Positions 52,490-61,344 of a stretch of DNA of 64,000 nucleotides are shown one piece after another. The notes under the pieces were generated by a model, which had not been told where the DNA came from, did no database searches, and saw only the letters and a list, made by a program, of their open reading frames with translations. The stretch's first letter is position 1; the number at the start of each line of letters is the position of its first letter. The position numbers and the translations under genes were made by a program. Source of the DNA: Arthrobacter sp. 35W (GTDB lineage: Bacteria > Actinomycetota > Actinomycetes > Actinomycetales > Micrococcaceae); NCBI RefSeq assembly GCF_000482545.1, contig NZ_KI519454.1, forward strand, positions 620,001 to 684,000, read 5' to 3'.

Positions 52490-55400
52490 TCAGCGCCCGC
52501 CCGGTCCGGTCCACGGGCTGACGGGGTTGCCCATCCAGTAGCTGCCGGCGGGGACCACCTCGCCGCGCATCACCAGCGACGCCGGGCCGACGGTGCCGCC
52601 GCGGGCGATGCTGGCTGCCGGCAGGATGACGCCGTGCGGGCCAATGGTGGCTCCGTCTTCCAGAGTAACGGCATCCATGGCCATGATCCTGTCGTGGAAG
52701 AGATGCGTCTGCACCACACAGCCACGGTTGACGGTGGAGCTTTCGCCCAGCGTGACCAGATCCGCCTCGGGCAGCCAGTAGCTTTCGCACCAGGCTCCAT
52801 GGCCGATCTTGGCGCCCAGGGCGCGCAGCCACCAGACGAGTGCGGGGGTGCCGGAGGCGGCGCGGGCAAACCACGGGGCGGCGACCATTTCGATGAAACC
52901 GTCCACCACCTCGTTGCGCCAGATGAAGGAGCTCCAGAGCGGGTGCTCACCCGCGCGGATGCGGCCCACCAGCAGCCACTTCGCGGCCACGGCGCTGCCG
53001 GCGGCCGCGGCTCCGGCCACCATCACCACCACGCCGCCCAGCGCGGCGGCAATCCAGTAGCCGGTGTGCACGGCCAGGTAGTCGAAGGTCCACAGCACCG
53101 CTGCGGCCAGCGCAACTGTCAGCACGGTGGGCACCAGGCGGCACAGCTCCCACAGGGCGCGGGCCACCTTCAGCCGAGTGGGCGGTTCAAAGGTGCGGGA
53201 CTGGTCCGAATTGACCAGGGTCCGGCGCAGGCGCACCGGCGGGCTGCCCAGCCAGGAGGTGCCGGCCTTGGCCTTGGCGGGGGTGGCCGAGAGGACTGCC
53301 ACCAGGGAGTTCTTGGGCACGCTGCGTCCGGGCGCCGTCATGCCCGAATTGCCCAGGAAGGAGCGCTTGCCCACCTTGGCCGGGGCGATGTGGATGTAGC
53401 CGCCCCCCAGCTCGTAGGAGGCGATCATGGTGTCGTCCGCCAGGAATGCGCCCTCGCCCACGGTGGTCATCTTGGGCAGCAGCAGCACCGTGGAGGCCTC
53501 GACGTTCTTGCCGATCTTGGCGCCCAGCAGGCGCAGCCAGACGGGGGTGAACAGGCTGGCGTAGATCGGGAACAGGAGGTCGCGGGCCATGTCCAGCACC
53601 CGCTCGGTGGCCCAGACCTGCCAGCCCACCAGGCTGCGCACGGGGAAGTGGCCCTCCTTCAGTCCCAGCCCCAGCAGCCGCACGGTGCCCAGCACCAGCA
53701 TCATCGTGCCGAAGAACCAGACCAGCGCGGCCAGCGGGACGGACCACAGCAGGGCAGTGCCGGCGGAGGAGAGTGTCTCGGCGCCGCGGATGGCGGCGGC
53801 GACGACGGCGGCCCCGGCCACCGCCGAGGCGAAGGGGATCAGAGCCAGCAGCCCGGAGCCTGCCGCATACAGCGGAAAGTAGAGCCTGCTGCCGGTGCCG
53901 GTGGTGTCCGGCCATTCGTGGCGGGCCTTGCCCACGCGCTCGGCGGGGGAGCCGGAGACCTGTTGCCCGGGCTTGACCTTGCCCAGCACGGCCGAGCCGG
54001 CAGCCACCTGCGCGCCGGCGCCGATGCGTGTGCCCGGCATCAGGGTGCTGCGGGCGCCGACGACGGCGTTGGCCCCCACGGAGATGGACCCGATGTGGAC
54101 GTTGTCGCCGTCGATCCACCAGCCGGAGAGGTCCACCTCCGGCTCAATGGAGCTGCCGCTGCCCAGCCGCAGCATGCCGGTCACGGGCGGCACGGAGTGC
54201 AGGTCCACGTTGCGGCCGATCTTGGCACCCAGTGCCCGGGCGTAGTACGGCACCCAGGGGGCGCTGGCCAGGGACACGGCCGAGGCCATGTCCGCAATCT
54301 TTTCCACCAGCCACAGCTTCAAGTGCACGCGGCCCGAGCGCGGGTAGGTGCCGGGCTCCACACCGCGCAGCAGAATCCTGGCAGCCACCACGGAGATGGC
54401 CATCCGGCCCAGCGGCGAGACGAACACCGCCCAGGAGGCAAGCACCCACCACCAGGAAAGGGTGGGCGCGCCGGGCAGCACATTCCAAAGGGCCAGGACA
54501 TTGTTCAGCACCATCAAGTACGTCAGCCAGCGCATGCCGACCAGGATGTGCAGCGGGATGCCCATGAGCGTTTGGAACACCTGAGACTTGCGCGAGGTGC
54601 GGCGGACGTCGCGGACGACGGCGGGGGCGGTGTCGCCAGACTCGCCGGCCAGATCCACCAGGGCACCCACGCGGGGGTGCGAGTAGATGTCGGCCACCGT
54701 GATGGTGGGGTAGCGCTGGCGCAGTGCGGAGACCAATTGGGCCGCGGCCAGGCTGCCGCCACCCTGGGCGAAGAAATCGGCGTCGAGGGAGGTGGCATTG
54801 CCGCCCAGCACCGCATTCCACTGGTCCACAATCCACTGGGCGTCCGGGCCCAGCAGCAGGGGGCCGGCGTCGTCGCCGCCTCCAGCCGAGGGGAGCGGCC
54901 AGGGCAGCGCATGCCTGTCCACCTTGCCGCTGGTCTTGGTGGGCAGGGAATCGGTGAGCGCCAGCAGGGGGATGAGGGGCGCCGGCAGGCTTTCGCCAAG
55001 CAGGGCACGGAACGCGGCCAGATCGGGCTCCCCGTCGGAGCCGGGGACAAGGTAGCCCACCAGGATCTGGTTGCCGGCCGCCGTCGTCTGCACTGCAGAG
55101 GCGGCACCGGCAACGCCGGGCAGGCCCTGGAGTGCGGCGTCGATCTCGCCCAGTTCGATGCGGCGCCCGCCCAGCTTGACCTGGTCGTCCGCCCGGCCGG
55201 CGAAGATCAGTCCTGCAGCCTCCAAGACCACCAGGTCACCGCTGCGGTAGGCGCGCTCCCAGCCGAAGTCCGGCATGGGGGCATACTTTTCGGCGTCCTT
55301 GGCCGGATCCAGGTAGCGGGCCAGCCCGACGCCGCCAATGATCAGCTCACCGGTTTCCCCCTTGCGCACGGGAACCCCGTTGGCATCCACCACTGCCAGA

Positions 55401-56494
55401 TCCCAGCCATCCAGCGGAAGTCCAATGCGCACGGGTCCGGGCCCGCCGAGCGGTGCCGCGCAGGCCACCACTGTGGCCTCGGTGGGGCCGTAGGTGTTCC
55501 ACACCTCGCGGTCGGCAACGGCCAGTCGCTCGGCCAGCTCGGGCGGGCAGGCCTCGCCGCCAAAGATGAGCAGACGGACCGCTTCCAGGGCCTCCACGGG
55601 CCACAGGGAGGCCAGCGTGGGGACGGTGGAGACCACAGTGATGCCGTGGGAGATCAGCCACGGGCCCAGGTCCATGCCGGTGCGCACCAGTGCCCGCGGC
55701 GCCGGAACCAGGGCTGCGCCGTGGCGCCAGGCCAGCCACATTTCCTCGCAGGAGGCATCGAAGGCCACGGACAGGCCGGCCAGCACCCGGTCGTTCGGAC
55801 CCAGGGGCTCCTGCTGCAGGAAGATCCTGGCCTCGGCGTCGACAAAGGCCGCGGCGGAGAGGTGCGCGACGGCCACGCCCTTGGGCGTGCCGGTGGAGCC
55901 GGAGGTGAAGATGATCCAGGCGTCGTCGCTGGTTTTCGGCGGGCGGGGAGCGGAGAACGGACCGCTGCGCTCGGCCGTGAGGGTGACGGCGGCGTCGGTG
56001 CCGGAGATGATGCCCGCCACCTTTGCCTCGCCAAACACCAGATCGGCGCGTTCCTGGGGATCGTCGGCGTCGACGGGCACATAGGCGGCGCCAATCAGCA
56101 GGATGGCGAGGATCGAGATGTACAGCCCGGAGGTGCCGGAAGGGATGCGCACGCCGATGCGGTCGCCCGCGCCCAGACCCGCCTGGTGCAGCAAGCGCCC
56201 CTTGGCGCGCACCGCCTCCACCAGATCGGCATAGCTCAGCGAGCGGACGCCGTCGTCAAGGGCCGTGGCGTCCGGAAAGGCCTCGGCCGTGGAGAGCAGG
56301 ATGTCGACGAGCGTCCGGGGCGGCGGTGCGTCCGCGGAACCGGGAAGCTGGGGGAGATGGAGCGGCACAGTCAAAGTATCCAACGTGAGGGCTCCAGGGG
56401 CAGCAGGTCCGGGGTATTCCGGGTCAAACGCAGTCACCGCCAAAGTCTGCCTTAACAAGGTTAACAATTGGGGTTGGCCGGAATGCGGCGTCAT
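52490..56494 (-). CDS. Pls/PosA-type NRPS (epsilon-poly-amino-acid synthetase-like)
   Basis: 1334 residues from ATG 56494 behind GGGAGGGG. In order: an adenylation domain (IIFTSGSTGTPKG ~195-206, AFDASCEEMWLAW ~246, NTYGPTEATVVA ~333, GRADDQVKLGGRRIELGEID, Lys524 in PTKTSGKVDR); a carrier domain with Ser581 in DFFAQGGGSLAAAQL; then about six membrane helices alternating with three soluble domains rich in left-handed-helix hexapeptides (ALGAKIGRNVDLHSV, LLGAKIGKNVEAS, ALGAKIGHGAWC). There is no condensation or thioesterase domain. This is the layout of epsilon-polylysine synthetase (Pls, about 1319 residues), which joins residues by membrane-bound tandem C domains. The amino acid used here is not determined. 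Confidence 0.88.
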   Translation of the reverse strand: MTPHSGQPQLLTLLRQTLAVTAFDPEYPGPAAPGALTLDTLTVPLHLPQLPGSADAPPPRTLVDILLSTAEAFPDATALDDGVRSLSYADLVEAVRAKGRLLHQAGLGAGDRIGVRIPSGTSGLYISILAILLIGAAYVPVDADDPQERADLVFGEAKVAGIISGTDAAVTLTAERSGPFSAPRPPKTSDDAWIIFTSGSTGTPKGVAVAHLSAAAFVDAEARIFLQQEPLGPNDRVLAGLSVAFDASCEEMWLAWRHGAALVPAPRALVRTGMDLGPWLISHGITVVSTVPTLASLWPVEALEAVRLLIFGGEACPPELAERLAVADREVWNTYGPTEATVVACAAPLGGPGPVRIGLPLDGWDLAVVDANGVPVRKGETGELIIGGVGLARYLDPAKDAEKYAPMPDFGWERAYRSGDLVVLEAAGLIFAGRADDQVKLGGRRIELGEIDAALQGLPGVAGAASAVQTTAAGNQILVGYLVPGSDGEPDLAAFRALLGESLPAPLIPLLALTDSLPTKTSGKVDRHALPWPLPSAGGGDDAGPLLLGPDAQWIVDQWNAVLGGNATSLDADFFAQGGGSLAAAQLVSALRQRYPTITVADIYSHPRVGALVDLAGESGDTAPAVVRDVRRTSRKSQVFQTLMGIPLHILVGMRWLTYLMVLNNVLALWNVLPGAPTLSWWWVLASWAVFVSPLGRMAISVVAARILLRGVEPGTYPRSGRVHLKLWLVEKIADMASAVSLASAPWVPYYARALGAKIGRNVDLHSVPPVTGMLRLGSGSSIEPEVDLSGWWIDGDNVHIGSISVGANAVVGARSTLMPGTRIGAGAQVAAGSAVLGKVKPGQQVSGSPAERVGKARHEWPDTTGTGSRLYFPLYAAGSGLLALIPFASAVAGAAVVAAAIRGAETLSSAGTALLWSVPLAALVWFFGTMMLVLGTVRLLGLGLKEGHFPVRSLVGWQVWATERVLDMARDLLFPIYASLFTPVWLRLLGAKIGKNVEASTVLLLPKMTTVGEGAFLADDTMIASYELGGGYIHIAPAKVGKRSFLGNSGMTAPGRSVPKNSLVAVLSATPAKAKAGTSWLGSPPVRLRRTLVNSDQSRTFEPPTRLKVARALWELCRLVPTVLTVALAAAVLWTFDYLAVHTGYWIAAALGGVVVMVAGAAAAGSAVAAKWLLVGRIRAGEHPLWSSFIWRNEVVDGFIEMVAAPWFARAASGTPALVWWLRALGAKIGHGAWCESYWLPEADLVTLGESSTVNRGCVVQTHLFHDRIMAMDAVTLEDGATIGPHGVILPAASIARGGTVGPASLVMRGEVVPAGSYWMGNPVSPWTGPGGR

Positions 56495-56510
56495 CCGGCA
56501 CCCCTCCCAC

Positions 56511-56583
56511 CGCCCCAACTGGGTGACACTTATCGCACATTTTCTCGGGAAAAGTGTGCCATAAGTGTCACCCAGTTGGGGCG
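56511..56583. repeat. Long palindrome, AACTGGGTGACA family, copy 3
   Basis: Arms of about 34 bases (56511-56544 and 56549-56583) with two or three mismatches and a short loop. It lies between the SIP gene end and the pls start on the same strand, so it separates the two transcription units. The core CCCAACTGGGTGACACTTAT recurs at 60174. Confidence 0.88.
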
Positions 56584-56590
56584 GCGGTGG

Positions 56591-57322
56591 TCAGGCGCGC
56601 CAGTAGCCCAGGGCCGAGATGCGCCGCTTGTCCACGCCCAGCGTCCGGCGCAGGTGCTTGGTGATGGCGCGCGTGCCGGCCGCCTCGCAGGCGATCCAGA
56701 ACCAATCCCGTTCGATGTCGACAGCCCCGGGGGCCAAGGCAGCACAGACCGTCTCCACCAGGTGCGCGCCGCCCCGCTCGCGCGGCAGCCAGACGACGGC
56801 GTCCCCGGGGCGGGTGTGCAGGGCCAGTGCGGTGTCGCCGTCGTGCTGGTGCTCCAGCCACAGCGTGGCCGGCGGAGAGTCCTCCGAGGCGGCGACGGCG
56901 TCGAGCAGGGAATTGATGGCCGGCACGGAAGCCGGGTCGCCCACCACCCAGAGCCGACGGGGCGCGGCGGCCGGTGGCTCAAAGCTGCTGCCCTGGACCG
57001 TGGCCTCGATGGTGTCCCCGGCCTGGACGGTCCGGGCCCAGTTCGCCGCTGCGCCGTCGTGCATCGCGAAATCAATGCTGAACGTTCCGGCCACCGGGTC
57101 CGGATCCACCAGGGTGTAGGCGCGCTGGTGTGGGCGGCCGGCGTCGGTGAACCACAGCCTGATCCACATCGTCGGGTGGATCTTGGTGGCCGCCAACATG
57201 CCGCCGTCGGACAGGTGCAGCCGGAGGAAATTCGGCGTGATCTGCTCGCGTCCCGTGACCTCGAGGGAGAAATCCTTGGCGCCCATGACCTTCAGGACTA
57301 CGCCTTCCCAGCTGCGTTTCAT
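56591..57322 (-). CDS. Siderophore-interacting protein (ferric-siderophore reductase)
   Basis: 243 residues from ATG 57322 behind GAAGGAGC. An FAD-binding barrel with the RAYTLVDPDPVAG segment, DFAMHDGAAANWA, and an NAD(P)-binding-like C-terminal half (LWVVGDPASVPAINSLLD, WFWIACEAAGTRAITKHLR). SIP enzymes release iron from siderophores by reduction. It diverges from the acylase gene across a gap with a 14/19 iron-box match, which supports iron control. Confidence 0.9.
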   Translation of the reverse strand: MKRSWEGVVLKVMGAKDFSLEVTGREQITPNFLRLHLSDGGMLAATKIHPTMWIRLWFTDAGRPHQRAYTLVDPDPVAGTFSIDFAMHDGAAANWARTVQAGDTIEATVQGSSFEPPAAAPRRLWVVGDPASVPAINSLLDAVAASEDSPPATLWLEHQHDGDTALALHTRPGDAVVWLPRERGGAHLVETVCAALAPGAVDIERDWFWIACEAAGTRAITKHLRRTLGVDKRRISALGYWRA

Positions 57323-57381
57323 CCGTGCTCCTTCATTGCGGGCCCGGTTTTGCAATCCAGCAGGGGTCCCATATCTTTGAC

Positions 57382-57400
57382 TAAACCAAGCCTAACCTAA
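57382..57400. promoter_or_regulatory. Degenerate DtxR/IdeR iron box
   Basis: TAAACCAAGCCTAACCTAA agrees with TTAGGTTAGSCTAACCTAA at 14 of 19 positions, one half-site being perfect. It lies between the SIP start (57322) and the acylase start (57427), so it could control both divergent genes. Confidence 0.65.
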
Positions 57401-57426
57401 CCTACTTTTCCGGAGGTCCGCCACAC

Positions 57427-59568
57427 ATGACGACTGACCCGAGCGCACCCTCCACCGCCGCCGGGCCGCAGGCCGGCGTCCACCGCGATGACTGGGGGAT
57501 TCCGCACCTGTGGGCGGAGTCGGCCGATGAGCTTGTCCGGCTCCAGGGGTTCAACGCGGCGTGCGACAGGTCGTGGCAGATCGAGCTGGAGCGCTGGCGC
57601 ATGGAGGGCCGGCTGGCCGAAATGCTTGGCGAGGACCATGTCGAGTGGGACAGGTTTTCCCGCCAGTCCAGGCTGGAGGACACTGCCCGCCGCTGCTACG
57701 ACAATCTCGACGACGACACGCGGCGCTGGTGCGGCGCCTATGTGGATGGCATCAACGATGCCCTGGCCGCCGGGCTGCGCGGCGGGGTCGAGTTTGAGCG
57801 TAGCGCCACGGCCCCGGCGCCGTGGCAGCCGTGGACGCCGCTGGGCGTCTTCCTCACCGCCCACATCCTTTTTTCGACCTTCCCCAACAAACTCTTCCGC
57901 GCCCATGTGGCCCGCAGGCTGGGTCCGGCGGCGGTGGATCTGTTCAGCATCGAAGCGCCCGTCTACTCGGGCAGCAATGCCTGGGCCGTGCACGGATCAG
58001 GGACGGCTTCCGGTCTGCCGCTGCTGGCGGGGGACCCGCACCGGCTGCTGGAGCTGCCGGGCGTCTACCAACAGGTCCGGCTGGCCTGCCCCGAGTTCGA
58101 CGCCGTCGGGCTCGCCTTCCCGGGCGTGCCCGGGCTGCCGCATTTCGCGTACACGGGCCAGGCGGCCTGGGCCATCACCAACGCGATGGCCGACTACCAG
58201 GACCTCTTCGAAGAGGAGCTGCGGATCGACGACCAGGGGCTGTGGGCCCGCGGCATCCAGGGTTGGGAGCCCGCCCACGCCCGCGAGGAGATTCTGCTGG
58301 TCCGGGGTGGGGAGCCGGTGCGCTTGATGGCCTTCGAAACGGCGCGCGGTCCAGTGGTGGCCGGCGGGCTCGACGCCGGCGCGCTGAGCCTGCGCTTCCC
58401 CGCCCGGGTGGAGGGCCGGCTGGGCTTTGAGGCCCTGCTGCCGTTGCTGCGAAGCCGCAGCGCCGCCGAGGTGGAGCATGCGATGGGCCGGTGGGTGGAG
58501 CCGGTGAACAGCGTACTGGCCGCCGACGCCGACGGCGACGTCCGGCATTTCCTGGCCGGGCTGGTGCCGAAGCGGTGCCCCGGGAACCGCCGGCTTCCGG
58601 TTCCCGCATCCTCGGTGCACCACGAGTGGGATGGCACGTACATCGACCTGCCCTCGACTCTTGTGGCAGATCTGGCCGTCAGTGCCAACGACAGGGCCGC
58701 GGCCTGTGCGGGTTCCGACGGCGGCACCGGCGCCGACGCCGTCGGGCTCGAGTTTGCACCGGCGCACCGGGCGCGGCGGATCCGAGAACTCCTCGAAGAA
58801 CCCGCAGCCGGTGGACACACCGTGGCGGACATGGCGGCCATCCACAGCGACACCCTCCTTGGACCGCTCCCGGTGTTCCATGCGCTGCTGCGGGAGCTGG
58901 ACCCCGAGGCCATGGACCCCGGAGCCGCGACCGTACGGGACGTCATCCTGGGCTGGAACGGCCGCATGGATGCGGACTCCTCCGGCGCGGGCCAGTTTGC
59001 CGCGTGGCGCTCGGCCCTGGTGCTCAGGCTGGTGCGGCACCGCGCGCTGCGGCCGTTGACGCGGAAGACCGGCTTTGCACCGCTCTTTGGCCCCTGGCTG
59101 GATGTCGCCTCCCGCGTGGGCTTTGCGCTGGAGACGTTGCTGGAGCGTGGCGCCGAACTGGGGATCGATGTAGAGGTCGAGGCCGCCGCCGCGTTGGCCG
59201 AGGTGGCCGAAACCTCCGGCAATGGTGTCCTGCCCCAGCCGTGGGGAGGCCGCCACATGCTGCTGCCGGTGCATCTGCTGCCCGGCAGACTGGCCGACGT
59301 CGTTCCCCCGGTCCAACTGTCGGGTGACACCGGCTGCGTGCTCTCCACCGAGAGCACGCCGGGTGTGCAGGATGGCAGCTTCCGCGGGCCGGTGGCCCGC
59401 TACGTCTGGGATCTGGCGGACCGATCGAACAGCCGCTGGATTGTCCCGTTCGGCGCCGCCGGGAGCCCGGACAGCCCCCATTTTTCCGACCAGCTGCCGC
59501 TTTGGGCCGCTGGACATCTCGTGCCTGTTGTGACCGACTGGGCCCAGCTCACCAAGGAGACACCATGA
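57427..59568 (+). CDS. Penicillin-acylase-family Ntn hydrolase (DesG-like)
   Basis: 713 residues from ATG. Penicillin-amidase fold with the alpha part DDWGIPHLWAESADELVRLQ and AMNAAC-like GFNAACDRSWQIELERWRME, then the autoproteolytic nucleophile Ser183 in YSGSNAWAVHG starting the beta part. Unlike secreted penicillin acylases there is no signal peptide, so it probably acts in the cytosol. It overlaps the acyltransferase gene by four bases. The pair matches desG-desH, found with desferrioxamine clusters of Streptomyces. A siderophore-processing role is inferred; the core desABCD genes are not in the window. Confidence 0.87.
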   Translation: MTTDPSAPSTAAGPQAGVHRDDWGIPHLWAESADELVRLQGFNAACDRSWQIELERWRMEGRLAEMLGEDHVEWDRFSRQSRLEDTARRCYDNLDDDTRRWCGAYVDGINDALAAGLRGGVEFERSATAPAPWQPWTPLGVFLTAHILFSTFPNKLFRAHVARRLGPAAVDLFSIEAPVYSGSNAWAVHGSGTASGLPLLAGDPHRLLELPGVYQQVRLACPEFDAVGLAFPGVPGLPHFAYTGQAAWAITNAMADYQDLFEEELRIDDQGLWARGIQGWEPAHAREEILLVRGGEPVRLMAFETARGPVVAGGLDAGALSLRFPARVEGRLGFEALLPLLRSRSAAEVEHAMGRWVEPVNSVLAADADGDVRHFLAGLVPKRCPGNRRLPVPASSVHHEWDGTYIDLPSTLVADLAVSANDRAAACAGSDGGTGADAVGLEFAPAHRARRIRELLEEPAAGGHTVADMAAIHSDTLLGPLPVFHALLRELDPEAMDPGAATVRDVILGWNGRMDADSSGAGQFAAWRSALVLRLVRHRALRPLTRKTGFAPLFGPWLDVASRVGFALETLLERGAELGIDVEVEAAAALAEVAETSGNGVLPQPWGGRHMLLPVHLLPGRLADVVPPVQLSGDTGCVLSTESTPGVQDGSFRGPVARYVWDLADRSNSRWIVPFGAAGSPDSPHFSDQLPLWAAGHLVPVVTDWAQLTKETP

Positions 59569-60191
59569 CCACCACGCCGCCCGCCGCCGTCCCCGAACGC
59601 CGTCCCGAACACCGTCCCGAACACCGGCCCGCCGTCCACACCGAGGACCTGTCCGGCTGGGGGAGCGTGGCCATTGTGCCGCTGGTCCCGGTGGAGGATG
59701 TGGACCTGGTGCACAGCTGGGTCGTCCAGGAACGTGCCAGGTTCTGGGGCATGGCCGAGATGACACGGGCCGAGGTGCTGGACATCTACCAGTTCCTGGA
59801 TTCCCTGGACACGCACCATGCCTTCCTGGTGCTGCTGAACGGCGAGTGTGTGGCCCTGTTCCAGACATATGAGCCGCTGCACGATCCGGTGGGGGAGGCC
59901 TACCCGGCCCTTGAGGGGGACATCGGCATGCACCTGCTGCTGGCCCCGGCCACCCGGCCGATGCCGCATTTCACCCCGCGCCTGGCCACGGTGCTGATCC
60001 ACTTCCTCTTTGCCGACCCGGCCAAGGACCGGATCGTCGTCGAGCCCGATGCCCGCAACCTCAAGGCGGTGCGCCGCTTGGAGGCGACCTGCTTCGAGCT
60101 GGGCCCCGTCATCACGCTGGCCGAAAAGGAGGCCCAGCTGGCCTTCCTGACCCGCGCCCGCTTCGACTCCCTCGCCGCCCCAACTGGGTGA
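59565..60191 (+). CDS. AlcB/IucB-type N-acyltransferase (DesH-like)
   Basis: 208 residues from ATG 59565 (ATGA overlap). GNAT fold of the hydroxamate-siderophore group: SWVVQERARFWGMAEMTRAE, FLVLLNGECVALFQTYEPLH, GDIGMHLLLAPATRPM, then VVEPDARNLKAVRRLEATCF. A short RPEHRPEHRP repeat is near the N-terminus. Relatives acylate N-hydroxylysine or N-hydroxycadaverine. The stop lies inside the palindrome that ends the operon. Confidence 0.87.
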   Translation: MTTTPPAAVPERRPEHRPEHRPAVHTEDLSGWGSVAIVPLVPVEDVDLVHSWVVQERARFWGMAEMTRAEVLDIYQFLDSLDTHHAFLVLLNGECVALFQTYEPLHDPVGEAYPALEGDIGMHLLLAPATRPMPHFTPRLATVLIHFLFADPAKDRIVVEPDARNLKAVRRLEATCFELGPVITLAEKEAQLAFLTRARFDSLAAPTG

Positions 60192-60250
60192 CAGTTATCG
60201 CACGTTTTCGCGTCGAAAATGTGGGATAACTGTCACCCAGTTGGGGCGGC
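60174..60250. repeat. Long palindrome, AACTGGGTGACA family, copy 4
   Basis: Arms of 37 bases (60174-60210 and 60214-60250) match at 35 positions around a CGT loop. It overlaps the last six codons and stop of the acyltransferase gene and stops 4 bases before the convergent oxidoreductase gene. It is the longest of the family in this window. Confidence 0.92.
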
Positions 60251-60253
60251 GGG

Positions 60254-61228
60254 TTAGGGGATGAGGAGGAGTTTGCCGGTGGTCTTGCGGGCCTGGAGGT
60301 CCGCGTGCGCGGTGGCTGCCTCGGCCAGTGGGTACCGGGCGCCGATCCGCACGTCCAGCGTTCCGGCGGCGACGGCGGCAAAGAGTTCACCCGAGCGCCA
60401 GCGGCGTTCAGTGGCATTGAGCAGGTAGTCCCGGAGCTTGGGCCGGGTGACGAAGAGCGAGCCGCCGGCGTTGAGCCGCTGCAGATCGAACGGGGGAACC
60501 TGGCCCGAGGCGCCGCCAAAGAGGACCAGCATGCCGCGCGTCCGAAGCGAGGCCAGCGAGCCCTCGAAGGTGTCCTTGCCAACGCCGTCGTAGACCACGT
60601 CCACGCCCGTGCCATCGGTGAGTTCGCGCACCGCCTCGGCCACGCCGTCGTAGGAGAGCACTTCATCGGCACCCGCGGCGCGGGCGAGCGCCGCCTTCTC
60701 CGGGCTGGAAACAGTCGTGAGAACGCGGGCACCGCGCTCCTTGAGCAGCTGGATCAGCAGCAGCCCCACGCCACCGGCCCCGGCATGGGTGAGGACCGTC
60801 TGGCCCGGGGCCACGCGGTAGGTGGAATTGATCAGATAGTGCGCCGTCATGCCCTGCAGGGGGAGTGCGGCCGCGGCCTCGTCGGAGACGCCGTCCGGCA
60901 CGGGGAGCGCCGTGTGCGCGTCAAGCAGCGCGTATTCGGCGTACGTGGCGCGGCCCTCGGCAGTGGCCACGCGCTGGCCAACGGCGAAGTCCACCACGCC
61001 CTCGCCGACGGCGGTGATGGTTCCGGAGGCCTCGGCGCCCGGGGTGAAGGGGAACGGGACGTTGTAGATGCCCGTGCGTTCGTAGGTTTCGATGAAGTTC
61101 ACGCCGGCCGCCGCCACCTTGATGAGCAGCTGTCCGGGGCCGGGCTCCGGAGTGGGCACCTGGGCCGTCTGCAGGACCTCGGGCCCTCCGGGTGCGTCGG
61201 CAACGATGGCGAGATGGTGCTGGGTCAT
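60254..61228 (-). CDS. NADPH:quinone oxidoreductase, zinc-independent MDR family
   Basis: 324 residues from ATG 61228 behind CCGGAG; the frame starts at 61318. Medium-chain dehydrogenase/reductase fold without the structural zinc cysteines. N-terminal GVNFIETYERTGIYNVPFPF and PGAEASGTITAVGEGV; Rossmann fold VLTHAGAGGVGLLLIQLLKE. VVYDGVGKDTFEGSLASLR and GMLVLFGGASGQVPPFDLQ are typical of QorA-like enzymes that reduce quinones with NADPH. It is convergent with the siderophore acyltransferase and divergent from argC. Confidence 0.92.
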   Translation of the reverse strand: MTQHHLAIVADAPGGPEVLQTAQVPTPEPGPGQLLIKVAAAGVNFIETYERTGIYNVPFPFTPGAEASGTITAVGEGVVDFAVGQRVATAEGRATYAEYALLDAHTALPVPDGVSDEAAAALPLQGMTAHYLINSTYRVAPGQTVLTHAGAGGVGLLLIQLLKERGARVLTTVSSPEKAALARAAGADEVLSYDGVAEAVRELTDGTGVDVVYDGVGKDTFEGSLASLRTRGMLVLFGGASGQVPPFDLQRLNAGGSLFVTRPKLRDYLLNATERRWRSGELFAAVAAGTLDVRIGARYPLAEAATAHADLQARKTTGKLLLIP

Positions 61229-61297
61229 GGCAGGCTCCGGAGGGTCGACGGTGGTTGAAACCATCCTAGAACCGGCCGCCGGGCGCGGAAACATGGA

Positions 61298-61338
61298 TGA
61301 ATAAATATCGGACGTCATGGATATTTCTGCTGTACAGT
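61298..61338 (+). promoter_or_regulatory. argC promoter with ARG-box-like half site
   Basis: TGAATAAATAT at 61298-61308 matches the left part of the ArgR box consensus WNTGAATWWWWATTCANW, but the right half (TCA) is not conserved. TACAGT at 61333-61338 ends 6 bases before the argC ATG, and no ribosome site is present between them, so the mRNA may be leaderless. Confidence 0.5.
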
Positions 61339-61344
61339 GGTCCC

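Noticed and set aside
51602-56455. A 1617-codon open frame on the plus strand
   Set aside because: It lies opposite the Pls-type gene. Its product is Gly/His/Ala/Gln/Arg-rich without domains, the usual antisense shadow of a high-GC gene.
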